Shown: positions 17,004-22,813 of the stretch, piece by piece
Position numbering within the stretch: position 1 is the stretch's first letter
Layout of the letters: every line of letters starts with the position of its first letter
Assembly: GCA_964567295.1 (NCBI GenBank)
Contig: CAZMLU010000027.1
Location: 1 to 22,813, forward strand
Origin: SLJK01 sp964567295
Lineage (GTDB): Bacteria > Bacillota > Dethiobacteria > DTU022 > UBA8154
Direction: 5' to 3'
DNA length: 22,813 nt
Position numbers and translations under genes: made by a program
Notes under the pieces: model-generated
Told to the model about the DNA's origin: nothing
Seen by the model: only the letters and a program-made list of their open reading frames with translations
Databases searched by the model: none

Positions 17004-17081
17004 TCAGCAGCCCGCTGCCGCCAAAAGCATTAGAAGCGTAACCAGCGTCCCTACCACCAGCGCTGTCATCTTTTCGAGCAA
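17004..17081 (-). CDS. possible 25-aa hydrophobic peptide downstream of msrA
   Basis: A strong AAGGAGG site (17089-17095) stands seven bases before TTG 17081. The frame has 25 codons: a short charged start (LEKM) and one membrane-spanning run ending LLMLLAAAGC before TGA. Length and composition fit a single-pass small membrane peptide. It follows the msrA stop by about 58 bases on the same strand, so it could be co-transcribed. It could also be a truncated signal peptide or chance. The rest of the 266 bases between msrA and the vanZ-like gene shows nothing else coding. Confidence 0.4.
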   Translation of the reverse strand: MLEKMTALVVGTLVTLLMLLAAAGC

Positions 17082-17138
17082 CAAGCTTCCTCCTTCCCCG
17101 TCCCCGGCAATCAATCCCGGCGACAATTTGGTGAATCT

Positions 17139-17969
17139 TTACCGGACCCTCCGGAGCAAACGCTTTTCCCCGGACTCGGACAATCCAAAGGTTGCCAGCT
17201 CCTCCTCCAGGGCGGCAGGACTTCCGTAGCCAGCCACATAACCGTTGATACGTGCCGCTGCCGTGGAATACACGAAAGCCTTTAAATCTGGGTAGTAGTC
17301 CCGCAGCTCTTTTTTAAGTTCATAATCCCCCTGCAGGTAATATTTCTGGTGATAATCCTCCGCCAGGTAAAAAGGAGATAGGGGAACGATCTCCGTATAG
17401 ATTCTGCCTCCTGTTTTTTCTTCCCGGCGAGCCTTACTTTCCCGGGCCAGCTGTTCCTGCTCTTCATCGTGGAAAAAGATAACAGACATGTACTGCCGGG
17501 ACCGGGGGCGACTGGTAGGGCTATGGCTATCCCAGAAAATCTCCAGCAGCTCTTCGTAAGAGATTTGGGCGGGATCATAATCGATCTGAATGGCTTCCGT
17601 GTGATCTCCCAGTTCATGATAAGTAGGGTTTTCCTTTTCCCCTCCGGCATATCCCACACGGGTATGCACCACGCCTTTTTGCTGCCCGAACCGGGCATCA
17701 GGGCCCCAGAATCAACCCAGGGCAAAGGTGGCAGTCTCCAGCACTTCCGGAGTTTGCCGGTCGATAGGGGGTTTGGTTTCCTTAAGCGTCTTTTCTTCTG
17801 TTGACAAATCAAACTCCTCCTCTTTTTCTTTCTCTTCCCCGGCAAGATCTATCCCGGGGAAGCCGCAGCCTGACCCAGATAGCACCAGCACAAACAATAA
17901 AGTTAACAACAGCGTTAACCTTAGAGGAACATTTTTTCCCTTAAATTTTATCAAGCCATTCTCCTCCAC
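17139..17969 (-). CDS. msrA: selenocysteine-containing peptide methionine sulfoxide reductase MsrA, membrane-anchored
   Basis: One frame of 276 residues is interrupted by a single TGA (17712-17714) exactly at the catalytic position: ALG-TGA-FWGPDARFG matches the MsrA motif GCFWG. I read the TGA as selenocysteine (residue 86). Downstream the MsrA core is complete: GYAGG, HTEAIQIDYDP, SYEELLEIFWDSHSPT, RQYMSVIFF and YHQKYY. The N-terminus has a basic start, a leucine-rich signal segment and a somewhat imperfect lipobox (SGSGC, Cys35), then an acidic linker, so the enzyme should be an exported lipoprotein that repairs methionine-S-sulfoxide outside the membrane. There is no other cysteine, hence no resolving cysteine. 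The start is GTG 17969 with AAAGGAG ten bases upstream; TTG 17954 after GGAGGAG is an equally good alternative. It follows a small lipoprotein gene by 55 bases, likely as one operon. Standard gene callers would split it into two ORFs. Confidence 0.88.
17683..17697 (-). promoter_or_regulatory. candidate bacterial SECIS hairpin for msrA
   Basis: On the mRNA a 5-bp stem UGCCC/GGGCA holds the loop GGUUC, and two further pairs (UG/CA) can add below one A-G mismatch. The loop begins 19 bases after the UGA, and its first base is G. Both agree with the bacterial SECIS model (loop 16-37 bases from the UGA, a G among the first two loop bases), as I remember it. The element lies inside the coding region, as bacterial SECIS elements do. 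Confidence 0.65.
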
Positions 17970-18024
17970 CTTACAATATCTCCTTTATCTCTCACAGACC
18001 GAGGACCCTCGGAAGCAAGGCTTA

Positions 18025-18474
18025 TCAAGGATCCCCGTAACGCAGGGAGTGGTCTCTGCCAAAATGCTGGTAATTAGTCCTCCCCGTTTCAGGGTTAAAA
18101 AGGCTTTCTCCATAGATTCTTTCTTCGCCCCAGCTTTCGATGGCATAGATTGCCGAAACAGCCACAGGCACCTGGTCTTCAAAAAGGGCAGCCACCTCAT
18201 CCGCCAGGGGATCGGTTATCTTCATCACCTCTTGGAAAGAAAGAGGGTTGAATGTTAGAACTAGTTCTATCTCAATAGAGCCTTCTTCTTCTCTCGCGCT
18301 TCTCAGCTCATAATATTCATTTTCTTCCCCGGCAAGCTCAGTTATCATTTCTGCCCTGTCATCACCGAGTAAGGCAGGTGGCTCATCATCATTGCCCGGC
18401 AAATTAGCGAAGCTCCCGCAGCCGGCAAGGAAAAACGCAACCAAAACCAAAGTTAAATATTTCAAACCTCGCAA
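18025..18474 (-). CDS. small lipoprotein of unknown function
   Basis: The 149-residue product has a classical lipoprotein signal: basic start, hydrophobic run VLVAFFLAGC with a textbook lipobox LAGC at residues 16-19, then a flexible acidic stretch. The mature part contains a beta-alpha pattern around EGSIEIELVLTFNP and ends ETGRTNYQHFGRDHSLRYGDP. I do not recognise a family. The start is TTG 18474 with GAAGGTG upstream. It is probably the first gene of a two-gene operon with the selenoprotein msrA, which is also membrane-anchored; a link in extracytoplasmic stress is inference. Confidence 0.7.
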   Translation of the reverse strand: MRGLKYLTLVLVAFFLAGCGSFANLPGNDDEPPALLGDDRAEMITELAGEENEYYELRSAREEEGSIEIELVLTFNPLSFQEVMKITDPLADEVAALFEDQVPVAVSAIYAIESWGEERIYGESLFNPETGRTNYQHFGRDHSLRYGDP

Positions 18475-18540
18475 AGGGCAACACCTTCTTCCTTCTCCTC
18501 ATTACAAATATTATTCGTGTTAAATCATTACTATGTAATA

Positions 18541-18549
18541 ATTATAACA
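18541..18549 (-). promoter_or_regulatory. extended -10 promoter of the lipoprotein-msrA unit
   Basis: On the minus strand TGTTATAAT reads from 18549 to 18541, about 67 bases before the lipoprotein start. It is the third exact copy of this extended -10 in the window. No good -35 is seen, which is common for this promoter class. Confidence 0.5.
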
Positions 18550-18587
18550 GTACAATAGGAAATAATAAAGGGTGAAGCCCTAAAAAA

Positions 18588-19682
18588 TTAAGAGTTCGGC
18601 TCTTCTGCCTGCAGATTTTTGTAAACATGGACCACAATAATCTTCAGGATCACAAATGCGGGAAGGGCCAGGATCATTCCCAAAAGTCCTGCCATCCGTC
18701 CGGAAACAAGGACCAGCAGGATAACTGCAAGAGGGCTGATAAAAAGCTTCCGTCCCATCACCTGGGGCGAAACAACCAGGCTTTCGATCTGCTGCACAAT
18801 TACAACCACAATGACAACCTTCAATACCATTAAGGGGGAATGAAGAGCCGCCACTACTATCCCGGGAATAACCCCGATAACCGGTCCAAAGAAAGGAATT
18901 ACATTGGTAACCATGGCAAAGAGCGCTAAAAGGAGGGGATAGTCCAGGCCGATGATCAGATAGCCAATGTAGACCAGCACCCCCACGCAGAGGCAGACCA
19001 CCACCAGACCCTGAATATAAGCGCTTATGCCCCTGTTCAAATCACCCAGGGTGCGGCGGACATCCCCCGCATAGCCTTCGGGAAGGTAACTGCAAAGGGC
19101 TTCGGGCCAGCGATGACCGTCCTTCAGCATATAAAACAAAATAAAGGGTATGGTAATTATGGTAATAAAAAAACCGGTGATAAAATCTACCAGGTAGGAT
19201 ACATTATGCATAACCAGGGCAAAGAAATTGCCCAGGAGGCCTGTCAACCAATCGGCAGCACTTTCCACCATCTCCGGCTCTTCTTCCAGGAGGCGCGCAA
19301 CCAGGGGATTCTCCTGCAGAGAGATTAGCCCCACCCGTAATTCCTCCAAGATACGGGGAATATCTTCTACCAGCCTGACAATCTCCCGCTGTAAAAGGGG
19401 GCCCGCAAAACTCACCAGGAAAGCCATCAGCCCGAAAAAAATCAGGTACAAGAGCAGTATGGCTGCCCAACGCGGCACTCTCCTTGCCTGCAGCAAATTT
19501 ACCACGGGATGGGTAAGAAAATATAAAAACCCTGCAATCAATATAGGAAAGAAAAGGGTCGTAAAAGCAACAACGATCGGCCTAAATATAAAGGATATCT
19601 GTGTCCCCACTAAAATGATTAAAAATAGCAGCAGGATCCAGATTCCTGCTTTAAACACCCTGGATTTAAAGATATCAGTCAT
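18588..19682 (-). CDS. AI-2E family transporter (PF01594 permease)
   Basis: The 364-residue protein has about eight membrane segments: two at the N-terminus, one around LLLYLIFFGLMAFLVS, a soluble helical stretch (about 95-150), then five or more in the C-terminal half. The conserved C-terminal pattern NVIPFFGPVIGVIPG and SPQVMGRKLFISPL mark this family. Members include sodium-proton antiporters, sporulation protein YtvI and reported autoinducer-2 exporters, so the substrate is open. ATG 19682 has GAGGTG six bases upstream; the longer GTG 19691 overlaps that site. The gene diverges from the response regulator gene. Confidence 0.88.
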   Translation of the reverse strand: MTDIFKSRVFKAGIWILLLFLIILVGTQISFIFRPIVVAFTTLFFPILIAGFLYFLTHPVVNLLQARRVPRWAAILLLYLIFFGLMAFLVSFAGPLLQREIVRLVEDIPRILEELRVGLISLQENPLVARLLEEEPEMVESAADWLTGLLGNFFALVMHNVSYLVDFITGFFITIITIPFILFYMLKDGHRWPEALCSYLPEGYAGDVRRTLGDLNRGISAYIQGLVVVCLCVGVLVYIGYLIIGLDYPLLLALFAMVTNVIPFFGPVIGVIPGIVVAALHSPLMVLKVVIVVVIVQQIESLVVSPQVMGRKLFISPLAVILLVLVSGRMAGLLGMILALPAFVILKIIVVHVYKNLQAEEPNS

Positions 19683-19792
19683 TTCTCCCACCTCTCAGAT
19701 AAATTAATAGTTCTCTACACCAAAAAATTTACCTTTAATTATTTGAAAAATTTTAGCAAAACACTTTTGGCAAGCAGGTAATACCACTGATT

Positions 19793-19821
19793 TTGTTGAA
19801 GCTTCTCAGCAATATTATAAA
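19793..19821 (+). promoter_or_regulatory. candidate promoter of the two-component operon
   Basis: TTGTTG (19793-19798), a 17-base spacer and TATAAA (19816-19821) form a moderate sigma-A promoter. A second TATAAT is at 19841-19846 with a poor -35. The leader can fold: GCCCGG (19848-19853) pairs with CCGGGC (19886-19891), enclosing GGGG (19859-19862) and CCCC (19871-19874). The rest of 19692-19904 shows no gene. Confidence 0.45.
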
Positions 19822-19904
19822 GAACAACAGCTGCGGCGTATATAATTGCCCGGCAGGCGGGGCACCAAAACCCCAAAACCATTATCCGGGCCGTTAATAG
19901 GGAT

Positions 19905-20624
19905 GTGAACAAAATCAAAACAATACTTGTTGTGGAAGATGACGAAGAAATAGTGGGTTTGCTTAAATTTAACCTGGAAAACCAGGGTTACAGGGTTTTA
20001 ACAGCAGGAAACGGTTATGAAGGCCTGAACCGGGCCCGAGCTGAAAAACCCGACCTGATTCTCCTGGATATTATGCTCCCGGAAATAGATGGCTATGAAG
20101 TGTGCCGGTCTCTACGCTCCAGCAGCGAGCTGCGTGATGTCCCTGTCATTATGCTGACGGCAAAGGCAGAAGAACTGGATGTCGTTTTGGGGCTGGAAAT
20201 AGGTGCCGATGATTACGTAACGAAACCCTTCAGCGTCAGGGAGCTGATGTCACGTATAAAAGCTCACCTGCGCCGCAACGGCATAAAACAGGAAGACAAA
20301 GAGCCCGAAAAAGAAGGACAAGTGTTGAGCGAAGGTCCCTTAACGCTGAAACCGGAAGCATACAAAGTATTTCTCAGTGGTGAACCGGTCAACCTGACCA
20401 ACAAGGAATTTGAACTACTAAAGCTGTTAATGCTCCATAAAGGGATTGTCCTAAAGCGCGAGGTCCTCTTAGAAAAGATCTGGGGTTATGACGCGGAAAT
20501 TGATACGCGGACGGTGGACGTGCATATCCGCTACCTGCGGCAAAAAATAGAAGAAAACCCTGCCGAACCCAGGTTTATTGAAACAGTCCGTGGTGTGGGC
20601 TATTCTTTCCGCAGCCCTCAATAA
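19905..20624 (+). CDS. phoP: OmpR/PhoB-family response regulator
   Basis: The 239-residue regulator has a receiver domain (1-120) with acidic pocket Glu11, Asp12 and Asp13, phospho-acceptor Asp55 in LLDIMLP, Thr85 and Lys107 in VTKPF. A winged-helix DNA-binding domain follows (about 140-235), with NKEFELLKLLMLHKG and the recognition region TRTVDVHIRYLRQKI. Phosphorylation by the kinase downstream should make it dimerise and bind direct-repeat operators. The start GTG 19905 has only a weak, close AGGG site, so translation may be poor or the leader structured. The phosphate role is inferred from the PhoR-type kinase and the phoU gene next door. Confidence 0.88.
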   Translation: MNKIKTILVVEDDEEIVGLLKFNLENQGYRVLTAGNGYEGLNRARAEKPDLILLDIMLPEIDGYEVCRSLRSSSELRDVPVIMLTAKAEELDVVLGLEIGADDYVTKPFSVRELMSRIKAHLRRNGIKQEDKEPEKEGQVLSEGPLTLKPEAYKVFLSGEPVNLTNKEFELLKLLMLHKGIVLKREVLLEKIWGYDAEIDTRTVDVHIRYLRQKIEENPAEPRFIETVRGVGYSFRSPQ

Positions 20625-20699
20625 GTTTCTTGACCGCGGTCTTTAACCCGGATCCCCGGGCTTGACTCTGATTGCAACTTTAGATTGAGGTGTAAACTG

Positions 20700-22505
20700 G
20701 TGAAAAGTATCCGCTGGCGGATGACCTCCCTTTACCTGCTGATTATCGCCATAAGCCTCACCAGCATCGGCGGCTATTTTATCTGGCGCCTGGAACTGTT
20801 TTATATGGGCAATTTAGAAAGCCATATGCTCAGTGAAACCAGGATCCTGGTAGAGCTTTTCTCGTCCTTGCAGGAAGAAGGCACCTTTGAAAAAAAAGTT
20901 GACGAAGTTTGCCAGCGCCTGGGCCGGGAAACGGGAAACCGGATAACCGTGGTTGCCGCAGATGGCAAAGTGCGGGGAGATTCCCACGAAGAAATAGAGC
21001 TCATGGAAAACCATCTGGACCGCCCGGAAATTCAAAGCGCCCTGCAGCATGAAAACGCCACAACTCGCCGCTTCAGCTCCACCCTGGACAAAGACATGCA
21101 TTACCTGGCCCTGATGATCGACGAGGAAAATCCGGGGGCAGGTTTTGTGAGAATCTCCGTGCCCCTCTCGCATATAAACGAAAGCATCTCTCAGATGCGT
21201 CTCATCCTCGCAACCTGGGTGCTGCTCTCCCTTCTGCTGGCCACACTATTGAGCCTGCGCTTCTCCAGGCGGCTGATCAGGCCCCTGGACGAAATCGGCA
21301 TGGTAGCACGGGCAATCACCTCCGGAGACTTTGACCAAAGAGCAAGTGTACAGACTGATGACGAACTGGGTGTCTTGGCCCGGACCATTAACCGCATGGG
21401 ACAGACCTTAAAAGAAAAGGTTCAACAACTCTCCCAGGAAAAAAGCAAGCTCGAGTCGGTAATGTCGGCCATGACCAGCGGGGTCCTCCTCTGTGATTAC
21501 AGGGGCCGTGTCAGCTATATCAACGAGGCAGCCCTGGAAACATTCGGCGCGGAACACGAAACAGTAGTGGGCTTGCCACTGCAGGCAACAAGCCGCAACG
21601 TCCTGCTGCATGAAAATCTGCAGGATGTTCTAAATACCGGAAAAATGAAGTCATTCGAGTTAAACCTTTTTTACCCCCAAACCAGGGTTATCCAGGTGCA
21701 CATGGTTCCCATCAAAAAGGATGGGGATCAGGAAATAATCAGTGTGCTCACCGTTTTCCACGATATCACAGGTATTCGCTCCCTGGAGCAAATGCGCAGT
21801 GAATTTGTAGCCAACGTATCCCATGAGCTGCGCTCCCCCCTCACTACCATCAAAGGGTATGCCGAAACACTGCTGGATGAAAACAACCGTGGTGATCCGG
21901 AAGCAGTAGAGCGCATACTGACCATTATCGATAAAGAAGCGGGAAGACTGGCCCGCCTTCTAAAAGATCTGCTCAACCTCTCCCAGATTGAAAGCAGCAA
22001 GGCAGTGATGAAAAAGCAAAAAGTGGACCTCTGCCCGATATTAAAAGACGCTATAGCGCTGCTCCATAAGCAGGCAGCAGAAAAATCACTCTCTTTAGAT
22101 TTGAAAATCCCCGACCGAGAGCTGAACACAATCACCGGGGACCCGGACTGGCTTTTACAGATGTTTATCGATATCCTGGACAATGCCATCAAGTACACTC
22201 CCGCAGGAGGTTCAATAATACTGGAGCTACGCGAACAATCCGCAGAATTGGTAGTTACCATCCGTGACACGGGGATCGGCATCCCTTCCGCAAACTTGCC
22301 CCATATCTTCGAACGGTTTTACCGCGTGGATAAAGCTCGCTCCAGGAGCGTAGGGGGAACCGGACTGGGCCTGGCTATCGTCAAGCATGTCGTTGAGGCC
22401 CACAACGGGCGAGTCGAAGTGCAGAGCACCCCGGGGGAAGGAACAACGTTCCACGTATATCTCCCCCTGGAATATACCGGCCCTGCAGCAGATGAAAACC
22501 TGTAA
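20700..22505 (+). CDS. phoR: PhoR/WalK-type sensor histidine kinase
   Basis: The 601-residue membrane kinase has TM1 (about 8-30), an extracytoplasmic sensor domain of about 135 residues, TM2 (about 168-187), HAMP, a PAS domain (after a short coiled coil near 245), HisKA with phospho-acceptor His375 in NVSHELRSP, and HATPase. The N box has Asn495 in DNAIKYTP, the G1 box is DTGIGIP from 523, and the G2 box is GGTGLGLA near 553. The start GTG 20700 has GAGGTG seven bases upstream; a TTG at 20685 overlaps that site. It follows the regulator after 75 bases, which contain a 10-bp palindrome GACCGCGGTC. It ends facing a convergent phoU. Confidence 0.88.
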   Translation: MKSIRWRMTSLYLLIIAISLTSIGGYFIWRLELFYMGNLESHMLSETRILVELFSSLQEEGTFEKKVDEVCQRLGRETGNRITVVAADGKVRGDSHEEIELMENHLDRPEIQSALQHENATTRRFSSTLDKDMHYLALMIDEENPGAGFVRISVPLSHINESISQMRLILATWVLLSLLLATLLSLRFSRRLIRPLDEIGMVARAITSGDFDQRASVQTDDELGVLARTINRMGQTLKEKVQQLSQEKSKLESVMSAMTSGVLLCDYRGRVSYINEAALETFGAEHETVVGLPLQATSRNVLLHENLQDVLNTGKMKSFELNLFYPQTRVIQVHMVPIKKDGDQEIISVLTVFHDITGIRSLEQMRSEFVANVSHELRSPLTTIKGYAETLLDENNRGDPEAVERILTIIDKEAGRLARLLKDLLNLSQIESSKAVMKKQKVDLCPILKDAIALLHKQAAEKSLSLDLKIPDRELNTITGDPDWLLQMFIDILDNAIKYTPAGGSIILELREQSAELVVTIRDTGIGIPSANLPHIFERFYRVDKARSRSVGGTGLGLAIVKHVVEAHNGRVEVQSTPGEGTTFHVYLPLEYTGPAADENL

Positions 22506-22553
22506 GCACTACCTTTTACAGGAACAAGACACTCCCCGGCTGCGCATAAACAA

Positions 22554-22813
22554 TCAGTTTAAGTTAACCCGTTTGCCGCTTACAACATACACGACCCTTT
22601 CCGCAATATTTGTGGTGTGGTCCGCAATCCTCTCCAGGGCCCGGTTGATAAATAAAAGTTGGGCAGCCTGGTTAATACTGCGGGGATCTTTAACCATGAT
22701 AAGCACCAGCTCGTTAAAGACCTGGTTGTGTAAACTGTCCACCTCATCATCGGCGCTGCCTATATCTTTTGCCAGCCCTTCATCCTCTCTAACATAGGCA
22801 TCGAGGACATCCT
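22554..22813 (-). CDS. phoU: PhoU phosphate-signalling protein, C-terminal part
   Basis: The frame is open to the window edge and gives at least 85 residues of the C-terminal three-helix half of PhoU. The metal-binding signature region reads RALERIADHTTNIAERVVYV, with conserved E, R, D, H, N and E. PhoU links the Pst phosphate transporter with PhoR and holds the kinase off when phosphate is ample. The start lies beyond the window. It converges on the kinase gene, so pst genes would be expected upstream on its strand, outside this window. An inverted repeat CCTGTAA/TTACAGG (22499-22522) separates the two genes but has no T-tract. Confidence 0.9.
   Translation of the reverse strand, partial: DVLDAYVREDEGLAKDIGSADDEVDSLHNQVFNELVLIMVKDPRSINQAAQLLFINRALERIADHTTNIAERVVYVVSGKRVNLN

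Noticed and set aside
16990..17009. TGA at the end of the 25-codon ORF as another selenocysteine codon
   Set aside because: Read-through meets a second TGA four codons later and gives no recognisable protein; no family context supports Sec.
17139..17672. Reading MsrA as a separate short gene starting at the GTG near 17672, with an independent 85-codon gene upstream
   Set aside because: It would lack the GCFWG active site, has no ribosome binding site, and both parts are in one frame separated only by the TGA at the catalytic position.
20625..20699. GACCGCGGTC palindrome and a CCCGG/CCGGG hairpin between regulator and kinase as a terminator
   Set aside because: No T-tract follows and the gap is only 75 bases; the two genes are most likely co-transcribed.

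Overview
The window looks like chromosomal DNA of an anaerobic, low- to mid-GC Gram-positive bacterium of the class Clostridia. The grounds are strong AGGAGG-type ribosome binding sites, frequent TTG and GTG starts, a CIRCE-controlled groES-groEL pair, a nickel carbon-monoxide-dehydrogenase-like gene, an iron-sulfur flavoprotein, a moxR-DUF58-transglutaminase operon and a phoP/phoR-type pair. I would not name a genus. There is no rRNA, tRNA, CRISPR array, insertion sequence or phage cluster; it reads as ordinary core and near-core chromosome with a few peculiar genes.

Layout. 1-712: a possible 33-codon P-loop peptide, an AT-rich palindrome and a small membrane-anchored protein. 713-3258: an F420-0:glutamate-ligase-family gene, then an N-terminally truncated Ni-CODH whose open frame begins across an intrinsic terminator. 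3341-5714: a DmpI-type tautomerase (-), an M24 peptidase (+) and a SAM methyltransferase (-), with a 21-bp perfect tandem repeat between the last two. 5781-7988: groEL and groES (-) with terminator and CIRCE operator. 8212-11611: iron-sulfur flavoprotein, NAD kinase, DUF2062 membrane protein (-), aromatic-acid-exporter-like protein (+). 11695-16226: moxR, DUF58 and transglutaminase, tightly packed. 16336-18474 (-): vanZ-like gene, a 25-codon hydrophobic ORF, msrA and a small lipoprotein. 18588-19682: AI-2E-type permease (-). 19905-22505: response regulator and sensor kinase (+), facing a partial phoU (-) at the window edge.

The strongest discovery is at 17139-17969. What looks like an 85-codon lipoprotein-like ORF followed by a headless MsrA is one reading frame interrupted by a single TGA exactly at the catalytic cysteine (ALG-TGA-FWG). 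A small hairpin with a G-first loop lies 19 nt downstream, as expected of a bacterial SECIS, and the protein has no other cysteine apart from the lipobox one. I read it as a selenocysteine-containing, membrane-anchored, extracytoplasmic methionine sulfoxide reductase. This implies that the organism carries selABCD elsewhere.

The second discovery is the truncated CODH. It keeps the C-cluster ligands and the catalytic lysine but has no room for the N-terminal B- and D-cluster domain. How it would exchange electrons, and how it is expressed through the terminator, are open.

Other genes form familiar modules: the chaperonin operon is HrcA-controlled, moxR-DUF58-transglutaminase is a conserved membrane-associated trio, and the two-component pair next to phoU points to phosphate control.
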